Assembly: GCA_964534945.1 (NCBI GenBank)
Contig: CAZHSB010000028.1
Location: forward strand, 1-21,135
Source: CAZHFA01 sp964534945
Lineage (GTDB): Bacteria; Bdellovibrionota_C; UBA2361; CAKMMH01
Direction of reading: 5' to 3'
Length of the DNA: 21,135 nucleotides
The number at the start of each line of letters is the position of its first letter. Position 1 is the stretch's first letter. Positions 8,649-14,318 of the stretch are shown piece after piece. The notes beneath the pieces are model-generated. The model had not been told where the DNA came from. It saw nothing but the letters and a program-made list of their open reading frames with translations, and made no database searches. The translations under genes were made by a program, and so were the position numbers.

Positions 8649-8720
8649 GCTTGCCTCTCAAATTTCAAGAATAAGATGTTTGAGGATGTAAAATATAAAA
8701 AAATCTTCTAAGGAGGAAAC

Positions 8721-9461
8721 ATGTCTCAAGTAAATTTTCCAAATCCAAATAATGATAAAATTCGTACAAGAGTTAACTTTGATGATGATATAAAGGTTGA
8801 AGAAAAGCAACAAGGAATATTGGATACCATGTTTTATCCCCAAAAATATGCTGCAAATGCGAAGGTAATAAAAAGGCATGATGATGCATTATTAGCATGG
8901 GCGAGAGAAGGGTTCCTAGATGGTGTAAAATATGTAGCAGAACTTGGTGTATCAAAAATTGCATTAAATAGATCACTTTTAGTATCGGCTTCAAACGGAT
9001 CTATAAACGTTGCAAAGAGTTTAATAGAAGATTTTGGGGCGCAAGTTAATATAAATTCATCATTACCATTAAAATTAGCTGTTAAACATGGGCATAAAGA
9101 AATGGTAGATTTTTTGATAACAAAAGGAGCATTTGTAAATTCTGATTATGGAGAAGCTTTAAATTATGCAACCAAAAGCAATGATCTTCCGATTGTTAAA
9201 AGTCTAGTAAGAGCAGGTGCAAATGTTAGCGTAGAACGGGGGAAAATTTTTGTGAATGCAATAAAAAATAATAATTCTGAAATGGTTGAATTTTTAATGT
9301 CAGGAAAGCCAACAGAAGATACATTAATTGTTGCTTTTTATGAAGCTGTAAAAAGTCGAAAGCCCGAAATCGCAAAAGTTGTTGCTAGTAACATGGAAGT
9401 GGTATCTCCTGAGCTTGTATTATTGTTTGAAAATATTTTTGATCAGAAATTAAAATATTAA
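8721..9461 (+). CDS. Ankyrin-repeat protein
   Basis: A 246-residue protein made mostly of degenerate ankyrin repeats, which act in protein binding. After a polar N-terminus (about 1-50) with no signal peptide, repeats of about 30-34 residues can be followed at roughly 53-85, 86-116, 117-146, 147-175, 176-204 and a partial last one. The clearest are LKLAVKHGHKEMVDFLITKG and LNYATKSNDLPIVKSLVRAG. The canonical TPLH start is not kept; LPLKLA is the nearest. Translation should be strong: AAGGAGG (8710-8716) lies 4 nt before the ATG. The gene has its own promoter-like region and ends before the bidirectional hairpin at 9495-9552. Its partner is unknown. Confidence 0.85.
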   Translation: MSQVNFPNPNNDKIRTRVNFDDDIKVEEKQQGILDTMFYPQKYAANAKVIKRHDDALLAWAREGFLDGVKYVAELGVSKIALNRSLLVSASNGSINVAKSLIEDFGAQVNINSSLPLKLAVKHGHKEMVDFLITKGAFVNSDYGEALNYATKSNDLPIVKSLVRAGANVSVERGKIFVNAIKNNNSEMVEFLMSGKPTEDTLIVAFYEAVKSRKPEIAKVVASNMEVVSPELVLLFENIFDQKLKY

Positions 9462-9494
9462 GTTAATAATAAAAAATAAGTTATAAAAAAGTAT

Positions 9495-9552
9495 GACTTT
9501 TTAAGATTGAAATATTATTTATTATAAATAGTGCTTCAAATCTTAAAAAGTC
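9495..9552. terminator. Long hairpin terminator between convergent genes
   Basis: GACTTTTTAAGATT (9495-9508) pairs perfectly with AATCTTAAAAAGTC (9539-9552); GAA and TTC extend it across a one-base bulge. The 23-base interior itself holds TATTTAT/ATAAATA. On the minus strand a run of six T residues follows about 4 nt after the stem; on the plus strand T-richness follows after a short A-run. It lies between the ankyrin stop (9461) and the minus-strand stop (9580), so it probably serves both. Confidence 0.7.
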
Positions 9553-9579
9553 AAAAACCTTTTTTAGTCGATTTTAAAA

Positions 9580-10281
9580 TTAAATATCGACAGAGAAAGA
9601 CATTTCTTCTCCAGTATCTTCGTAAATTGTTAATACAAAGATATCTCTTTCGCTATCGCAAAAGAGAGAACATTTTAAAGCGTCATTTTTATCTAAAGAG
9701 TCTTTAATTTCTTTAGGAATAAAAATCCTTAAAGGTTCTCCTTTAATTAAAAACGCAGAGAAAAAAGTTTTCCCATTTAAAAAATGGATTTCTCCTTTTA
9801 ACTTTTCAGCCAAGATGATATCTGTTTCAGAATGGAAGGCAAAAAGATATCTTTTTGAAAGTTTTATTTCAGTATCTTTCAAAAAAAAAGTTCTTTTTTC
9901 TTTTTTTCCTGATACCACTGTGACTTTTTGGCCCTTGATTGACGAAGACAGCTTTTTTACAGTTCCAAAGAACAATCCTTTCATTTTCCCTTTTTGTCTT
10001 CTTTTATCAATGATTCTCGCAATGATCGCAAATGGAATTAAAAAAATCAATATTTCTAAAACCATTATTACTGCAAAATCATTGTAGAAGTTTGATTTCA
10101 GTGGTCCTTTGCTTAAAAGTAACCCAAAAGAAATCAAAGGGAATAATAAAAATGATCCTAGGACAAAAAATAGCTGAGCCTCTGCTTCTTTAAAAATTAC
10201 TCTGCCGATGTAGAGTAATAGTAATGCCACCCAAAGTAGTATCGTTAAAGATGATGCCACTAACAAATTTTGTGGAGACAT
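9580..10281 (-). CDS. Unrecognised membrane protein with soluble C-terminal domain
   Basis: A 233-residue protein of unknown function. Three hydrophobic helices are clear (about 8-28, 36-57 and 70-91), followed by a basic stop-transfer segment (DKRRQKGKMKG, 92-102). By the positive-inside rule this places the C-terminal part (103-233) in the cytosol. That part is beta-rich with charged turns and has no motif I can name; IRVIF- or PilZ-like folds are possible but not shown. Two cysteines (204 and 208) lie near the end. On the minus strand the ATG at 10281 has GAAAGGA about 11 nt upstream. It is divergent from the small membrane protein at 10578, and the two may share a control region. Confidence 0.75.
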   Translation of the reverse strand: MSPQNLLVASSLTILLWVALLLLYIGRVIFKEAEAQLFFVLGSFLLFPLISFGLLLSKGPLKSNFYNDFAVIMVLEILIFLIPFAIIARIIDKRRQKGKMKGLFFGTVKKLSSSIKGQKVTVVSGKKEKRTFFLKDTEIKLSKRYLFAFHSETDIILAEKLKGEIHFLNGKTFFSAFLIKGEPLRIFIPKEIKDSLDKNDALKCSLFCDSERDIFVLTIYEDTGEEMSFSVDI

Positions 10282-10577
10282 GATACATTTCCTTTCTTGG
10301 TGATATTTGTTATTTAAAATAATCCTTTCTTCTACCCCTTTTTACTTTTTTATAACTCAAAGCTCATTTTAACTCAGGGGCGGAAATATATATTAATAGT
10401 TGTTGTTTGTCAAAAATTTTCTAGTAGTTAATATTTAAAACTTCTTATAATTCGCATTGTTATTATATAACTAAAAATTCAGTAGAAACTTTTATTTGAA
10501 TTAAAATACTATTATTGTAAACTTAACGCTTGGTTTTCTTTGGTTAAACAATTTTTTAAAGAAAGGAAAATAAAAAA
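10282..10577. other. Divergent intergenic region
   Basis: These 296 bases separate two divergent membrane-protein genes. On the plus strand TTGTCA (10407-10412) and TAATAT (10429-10434), 16 bp apart, form a fair promoter, and a perfect TATAAT lies at 10446-10451 without a good -35. Near the plus gene, GAAAGGA (10561-10567) is the ribosome site. I found no long inverted repeat, RNA gene or further reading frame. Confidence 0.4.
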
Positions 10578-10910
10578 ATGGGAACATTTTTTTATCTTGG
10601 GCTCTTTGTTTTGGCGATGAGCTTTGTCTTGTATATCATCAGGATTTACCCTGTTGAATACGTATATCAGCAAGTTAAGACTTGCGAAAAAGCGATAAAG
10701 GATCTTGAGGTAGAGAGAGTCCCTGATCCCGTTAAAAAAGTACTAATAAAAAAAGCCCAATCATCAAAAGATGATTGGGAAAAAATGCTTAAAAAATCGA
10801 CAGAACAGATTAGCGGGGAAAGGAAAGGGATTTACTGTATAGCCATAATAGGCTTTATATTAATCCTTAAAGACCTCATTCCTATGATAGTGGTACAGTA
10901 TGGTTTTTAA
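10578..10910 (+). CDS. Small two-helix membrane protein
   Basis: I do not recognise this 110-residue protein. It has one hydrophobic helix at each end (about 4-23 and 85-106) and a charged, probably helical middle (about 30-80, rich in K, E and D) long enough for a short coiled coil. Such hairpin-like proteins often oligomerise, but no motif indicates a role. The ATG follows GAAAGGA (10561-10567) with about 10-nt spacing, and a strong terminator (10931-10968) lies just downstream, so it looks like a single-gene unit. A complete terminator for the opposite strand is embedded in its coding sequence (10748-10779, codons about 57-68). The hydrophobic layout and the ribosome site favour a genuine gene. 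Confidence 0.72.
   Translation: MGTFFYLGLFVLAMSFVLYIIRIYPVEYVYQQVKTCEKAIKDLEVERVPDPVKKVLIKKAQSSKDDWEKMLKKSTEQISGERKGIYCIAIIGFILILKDLIPMIVVQYGF
10748..10779 (-). terminator. Minus-strand intrinsic terminator inside a plus-strand gene
   Basis: CCCAATCATC (10756-10765) and GATGATTGGG (10770-10779) form a perfect 10-bp stem with a 4-base loop. Read on the minus strand, the stem is followed by C and then seven T residues (plus-strand A-run 10748-10754). On the plus strand six A residues follow, so it acts only in the minus direction. Confidence 0.75.
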
Positions 10911-10930
10911 AGAGGGTTTTTTCGGACTTT

Positions 10931-10968
10931 TCCCCTACACATCTTTATGTGATTAGGGGATTTTTTTT
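10931..10968 (+). terminator. Intrinsic terminator of the small membrane-protein gene
   Basis: TCCCCTA plus CACAT (10931-10942) pair with ATGTG and TAGGGGA (10947-10960), with a 2-base bulge and a CTTT loop. Eight T residues follow (10961-10968). On the minus strand no T-tract follows, so it is one-directional. Confidence 0.9.
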
Positions 10969-11038
10969 ATTTAATTATAGTTTATTAAAAATTTTTCAAA
11001 AATCCTAAAAGTAATATTTAAAAATTATTATATTGAGA

Positions 11039-11067
11039 TTGAGATTTTCTCTAATATGTATCATTAT
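11039..11067 (+). promoter_or_regulatory. Candidate promoter for dCMP deaminase
   Basis: TTGAGA (11039-11044) and CATTAT (11062-11067) are 17 bp apart. The leader would be about 40 nt, with AAAGGT (11101-11106) before the ATG. The -10 box is only a partial match and other alignments are possible. Confidence 0.3.
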
Positions 11068-11113
11068 TAATTTCTCACGGATATTATCAAAAAAGCATTT
11101 AAAGGTCATATTT

Positions 11114-11719
11114 ATGGATCCATACATAACAACAATTTCTGAAAATTCTTTGTTTGAACGCCCATCTTGGGATGAATATTTTATGAAAATTGCAATTTCA
11201 ATCGCAAGTCGTGCAAGTTGCTATAAAGTTCACGCAGGATCTGTTCTTGTAAAAGATTGTAGAATTATTGGAACAGGATATAACGGAGCGCCATCTGGAA
11301 TAAAAAGTTGCTTATCTTTGGGATATTGTGAAAAAGAAAAAATTACTGGCGAAGATTATATGATAAAAAACACCCCGCACACTTGTAGAGGAATGCATTC
11401 TGAAACTAATGCCATCGCTTATAGTATTAGAGAAACTCAAGGTGCTACATTATATGTTACAGTATTTCCTTGCAATGATTGCACAAAATATATTATCGCA
11501 AATAAAATAAAAAAAGTTGTTTTTAAAAGAGCATATAATCAAAATGAATATGAAGTAGCTCTTAATAAATTTAAAGAAGCTAACGTGGAAGTATGCCAAC
11601 TTGATTTAAGTTATAAAAGAGCAATTGCAATAGACTTCTTAAGTGTTACACAAAATGCAAATTTTGATTTGTGGAACGAAGAAGAAAAAGTAAAAGTAAA
11701 AAACTTTTTAACGAAATAA
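11114..11719 (+). CDS. dCMP deaminase (deoxycytidylate deaminase)
   Basis: Predicted zinc-dependent dCMP deaminase, converting dCMP to dUMP as a precursor of dTTP. Of 201 residues, an N-terminal helix (RPSWDEYFMKIA) leads into AGSVLVKD and GTGYNGAPSG, the substrate-loop signatures of this family. Zinc ligands are H95 of CRGMHSETNAI and C120/C123 of PCNDC; E97 is the catalytic proton shuttle. The usual H-A-E is H-S-E here. I take the ATG at 11114 because AAAGGT (11101-11106) lies 7 nt upstream; the frame stays open upstream from a TTG at 11033, but those residues do not look like the family. It is convergent with the exchanger gene with only 3 bp between the stops. ComEB-like or riboflavin-type deaminases are less likely alternatives. 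Confidence 0.9.
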   Translation: MDPYITTISENSLFERPSWDEYFMKIAISIASRASCYKVHAGSVLVKDCRIIGTGYNGAPSGIKSCLSLGYCEKEKITGEDYMIKNTPHTCRGMHSETNAIAYSIRETQGATLYVTVFPCNDCTKYIIANKIKKVVFKRAYNQNEYEVALNKFKEANVEVCQLDLSYKRAIAIDFLSVTQNANFDLWNEEEKVKVKNFLTK

Positions 11720-11722
11720 AAA

Positions 11723-12685
11723 TTATTTAGCTATTAGAATGTATGCGTAAATAATATAGCTTGTAAGTAAAAGTGTCCCCTCAAGACGATTTACTCTCCC
11801 TTTTCTCCCTCGAAAACCATATCCAATAATAAATAAGGAAACGGTAAGAGCAAACATGTATAGTATATCTCTATAGATAATTTCATTTGAAATATTAAAA
11901 GGGCGAACAATTCCAGCAATGCCTACGACAACAAGTGTATTAAAAAGGTTTGATCCGATTACATTTCCAAAAGCAATATCATGCTCTCCTTTTTTTGTTG
12001 CGATGATAGATGATGCAAGCTCTGGAAGCGATGTGCCTATAGCAACGATAGTAAGCCCGATAATCATGTCACTTAAGCCAATGGCTTTTGCAATTTCTAC
12101 GGCTCCCCAAACTAGAATTTTTGAGCTTATGATTAAAAAGATAAGCCCTATAAATAAAATAAAAAAAGATTTTTTAAGAGAAGTTTTTTTATCTTGATTT
12201 TTTACTTCCATTTCTTTTGAAAATGAATCGTCATGTTTTCCAACACTTTCTTTTATTGACCAAAAAGTAAGAAATAAAAATAATATTAAAAGGACAACTG
12301 AATCTAAAAATGAAATTTTATTATCAAGCGCTTGAAATAAACAAAAGGATGTTACAATTGTAAGGATAGGTAATTCTTTTTTTAAAATAGTTGAATTTAA
12401 ATATATGGGACTAATAATTGCAGTCGTTCCTAATATTAAAGAAATATTTGCTATATTAGATCCATAAGCGTTTCCTAATGCGATTTCAGAGTTTCCTTGT
12501 AGTGAAGAAATAATAGACACTACCATTTCGGGGGCTGATGTTCCAAAGCCAACAATTAAAATTCCGATAAGTAGTGGTGACATTCCAAAATATTTTGCAG
12601 TTAATGAAGCCCCCGTTACAAAACGATCTGCACTCCATAAAAGTAAAGCAAGTCCAAAAATTGTTGATAAGATAGCAATAGTCAT
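11723..12685 (-). CDS. Na+/Ca2+ exchanger (CaCA family, YrbG-like)
   Basis: Inner-membrane cation/Ca2+ antiporter of the CaCA superfamily, probably exporting Ca2+ in exchange for Na+. The 320 residues hold about ten helices in two inverted halves. The alpha-1 repeat is GFGTSAPE (46-53) with GNAYGSNIAN (71-80); alpha-2 is AIGTSLPE (215-222) with GNVIGSNLFN (240-249). The ion-binding glutamates E53 and E222 are both present. A hydrophilic, lysine-rich loop (about 145-173) separates the halves. The N-terminus aligns well with YrbG proteins, so the ATG at 12685 is probably right, yet no Shine-Dalgarno precedes it and a good -10 box lies only 8 nt upstream. It therefore looks leaderless. The preceding minus gene ends at its own terminator, so this gene is transcribed alone. 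Confidence 0.93.
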   Translation of the reverse strand: MTIAILSTIFGLALLLWSADRFVTGASLTAKYFGMSPLLIGILIVGFGTSAPEMVVSIISSLQGNSEIALGNAYGSNIANISLILGTTAIISPIYLNSTILKKELPILTIVTSFCLFQALDNKISFLDSVVLLILFLFLTFWSIKESVGKHDDSFSKEMEVKNQDKKTSLKKSFFILFIGLIFLIISSKILVWGAVEIAKAIGLSDMIIGLTIVAIGTSLPELASSIIATKKGEHDIAFGNVIGSNLFNTLVVVGIAGIVRPFNISNEIIYRDILYMFALTVSLFIIGYGFRGRKGRVNRLEGTLLLTSYIIYAYILIAK

Positions 12686-12693
12686 TAATAAAA

Positions 12694-12722
12694 ACTATAC
12701 AAAATATTTATTTAAATGTCAT
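12694..12722 (-). promoter_or_regulatory. Promoter for the exchanger gene, abutting its start codon
   Basis: On the minus strand ATGACA (12722-12717) and TATAGT (12699-12694) are exactly 17 bp apart, each one base off consensus. Only 8 nt (12693-12686) lie between the -10 box and the ATG, so transcription should begin at or within about 2 nt of the start codon. Confidence 0.55.
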
Positions 12723-12747
12723 CGAAAAGTAAAAGAAAATATTTTTG

Positions 12748-12802
12748 AAAAAAATGAAGTCACTTTGTGTTTTTATAAAAAACCTTTTTAAAAGTAACTT
12801 CA
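12748..12802 (-). terminator. Minus-strand terminator between two membrane-protein genes
   Basis: TGAAGTCACTTT (12755-12766) pairs with AAAGTAACTTCA (12791-12802) with one mismatch. The loop can form an inner A/T hairpin. On the minus strand seven T residues follow (A-run 12748-12754). It lies just after the stop of the 12814-13821 gene and before the exchanger promoter, so it separates the two. Confidence 0.7.
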
Positions 12803-12813
12803 AAAAAATGCCA

Positions 12814-13821
12814 TTAAGCAATATGAGAATCGCTATCATTTGGCACTTCATCAGCCACTTCATCATTAGAGATTGCCGATTGTGCCATATAGTCCCCGTC
12901 ATTTGTGAAGTTAGGACCAGCGATAAGCTCTCGCATTGCTTTTGGAAATTTTCCAAATCCTCCGAGGAACGGAATGTTCGTTAAAAGACGTTCTCCGTTT
13001 TTCCCCTGAATTCTTAAAGACGCAAATCCAAAAGGAAAAACTTCGAAGATATCTTTAAGATCAATTGTAATTCCTCTCATAAAGATTGGCTCTGTAACCA
13101 TCGCAGTGAACAATTTATGGTTATGAATTTCGCTGGCTTTTGCCGAGAACTCATAACGATTGTATGCCCATGATTCAAGGGTTGTTCCAACAAGGAATAA
13201 TCCCCAAGCAATTGCCATAAACAAAAATGTTCCTGCCGAAACACTCATATGAAATGCGCCAAAACATTTTGCAATGATCCAGCCTATTTCATAGCCACCG
13301 ATGTTGGAAGATGTAATTCCAAGCCACGATGCATGAGCTTCAAGCCAAGGAAATGTTTGACTTGTAAGCCAAAAAGTTCCTTTAAAAAGCCCATAATCTG
13401 CAAGTGGAACTAAGATTACGATTGCCAAAAATGTTTTCCAAATTTTTCTAAATGGAAATTCATATTTAACAATAATAACCGAAAAAATTGGGAGCAATAT
13501 TACGAATATTGCCAAAATGTTAACAATACTTGGAACGATCCATGCAAGAAGTGCACAGATTAAACCACCCCAGACACAATAGTGAAAATGAACTACGTCT
13601 TCATAGCTGCAAAACTTAATTTGCATGATTTTTCCACTTTTGTCACGTGTCACTTGTCCTCTAATAAAAGAGAAAAAGTTTTCATCGAGACTTTTCCAAC
13701 CGTAACGGTTAAGAAGCCAAATGCCTTTTGGTAGATACCAAAAGGGAATCAAGATCGGAAAGAGGACAATTCGAAGCGTCCAAAGAATCACAACCCACAC
13801 AGTGCTTTTTTTTCGTTCCAT
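12814..13821 (-). CDS. Unrecognised multi-spanning membrane protein
   Basis: A 335-residue membrane protein that I cannot place in a family. Hydrophobic segments are at about 8-30, 82-100, 102-118, 130-150 and 190-212, making about five helices. Aromatic residues are frequent (W, F and Y, for example FPILIPFWYLPKGIW). Between helices 1 and 2 is a charged loop (about 40-78); after the last helix is a soluble region (about 215-335) ending in a polar, acidic tail (DEVADEVPNDSDSH). Its base composition stands out: three 60-base lines counted by hand inside it give 37-43% G+C, against 25% for a line of ileS. The ATG at 13821 has GAAAGGGA about 10 nt upstream. The gene looks intact; function unknown. 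Confidence 0.75.
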   Translation of the reverse strand: MERKKSTVWVVILWTLRIVLFPILIPFWYLPKGIWLLNRYGWKSLDENFFSFIRGQVTRDKSGKIMQIKFCSYEDVVHFHYCVWGGLICALLAWIVPSIVNILAIFVILLPIFSVIIVKYEFPFRKIWKTFLAIVILVPLADYGLFKGTFWLTSQTFPWLEAHASWLGITSSNIGGYEIGWIIAKCFGAFHMSVSAGTFLFMAIAWGLFLVGTTLESWAYNRYEFSAKASEIHNHKLFTAMVTEPIFMRGITIDLKDIFEVFPFGFASLRIQGKNGERLLTNIPFLGGFGKFPKAMRELIAGPNFTNDGDYMAQSAISNDEVADEVPNDSDSHIA

Positions 13822-13907
13822 TTTAGGAATCCCTTTCTTTTTGAGTCTGCCAAAATTTTTACAAACAAAGTAAATTCTTGTCAGACAAAAAACCGTATTT
13901 TCAACAC

Positions 13908-13972
13908 AAAGTAACTCAATAAAATAAATTAAAATTTTAAGTTTTATATTATTTATTTTATTGAGCTACTTT
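13908..13972. repeat. 22-bp near-perfect inverted repeat
   Basis: The left arm (13908-13929) and right arm (13951-13972) are reverse complements over 22 bases with a single mismatch, around a 21-base AT-rich loop. The arms include ACTCAATAAAATAAAT. No adequate T-tract follows on either strand, and the flanking genes point away from each other, so a simple terminator is not expected. Confidence 0.75.
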
Positions 13973-14198
13973 TAGGCGCTTTAATTTTAAAAAAATAGCC
14001 ACCTATTCTTCTTCTACTCAAATAATAATCAGAAAAAATTAAACAATATCTAAAAGTTAGTCAAATATTTTTATAGAAAATGGGTGGTAGGGAGGAGATA
14101 TAGATGATAAATTACTAATGAAATAAATATGAATAAACGTAAATGAATAAAATAGTATGATGATATCCTAATAAATTCTTGCTTAAATAACCTTATAC

Positions 14199-14227
14199 TT
14201 GATAAATGTTGATTGCTATTCTAATAT
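14199..14227 (+). promoter_or_regulatory. Candidate promoter for ileS
   Basis: TTGATA (14199-14204) and TAATAT (14222-14227) are 17 bp apart. The leader would be about 85 nt and would include a small hairpin, ATAAGAT (14245-14251) with ATCTTAT (14265-14271). AGGA at 14305-14308 lies 10 nt before the ATG. Confidence 0.45.
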
Positions 14228-14318
14228 AAAGAAAGAAAATGAGCATAAGATAGCGATTTTTATCATCTTATATCTAGAAATGCTTTTAAAATAAAATTTA
14301 TATTAGGATTCTCATATC

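Larger units (their letters stand above)
13822..14318. other. 497-bp divergent intergenic region upstream of ileS
   Basis: No gene of useful length was found here. It holds a 22-bp near-perfect inverted repeat (13908-13972), a purine-rich GGAGG block at 14091-14095, a run of very short start-stop frames (14080-14171) and a candidate ileS promoter (14199-14227). I looked for a T-box leader: GGGTGGTAGGGAGG at 14082-14095 shares only the first half of the T-box consensus, so I do not call one. Confidence 0.5.

Noticed and set aside
11033..11113. N-terminal extension of dCMP deaminase from TTG 11033
   Set aside because: AAAGGT at 11101-11106 points to the ATG at 11114, and the extra residues do not resemble the family.
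11685..11709. Hairpin AAAAAGT/ACTTTTT at the end of dCMP deaminase as a terminator
   Set aside because: A 7-bp A/T stem with no T-run after it on either strand, and within coding sequence.
14082..14095. T-box riboswitch upstream of ileS
   Set aside because: GGGTGGTAGGGAGG matches only the first part of the T-box consensus GGGTGGNACCGCG. There is no following terminator hairpin, and IleRS2 genes are not typical T-box targets.
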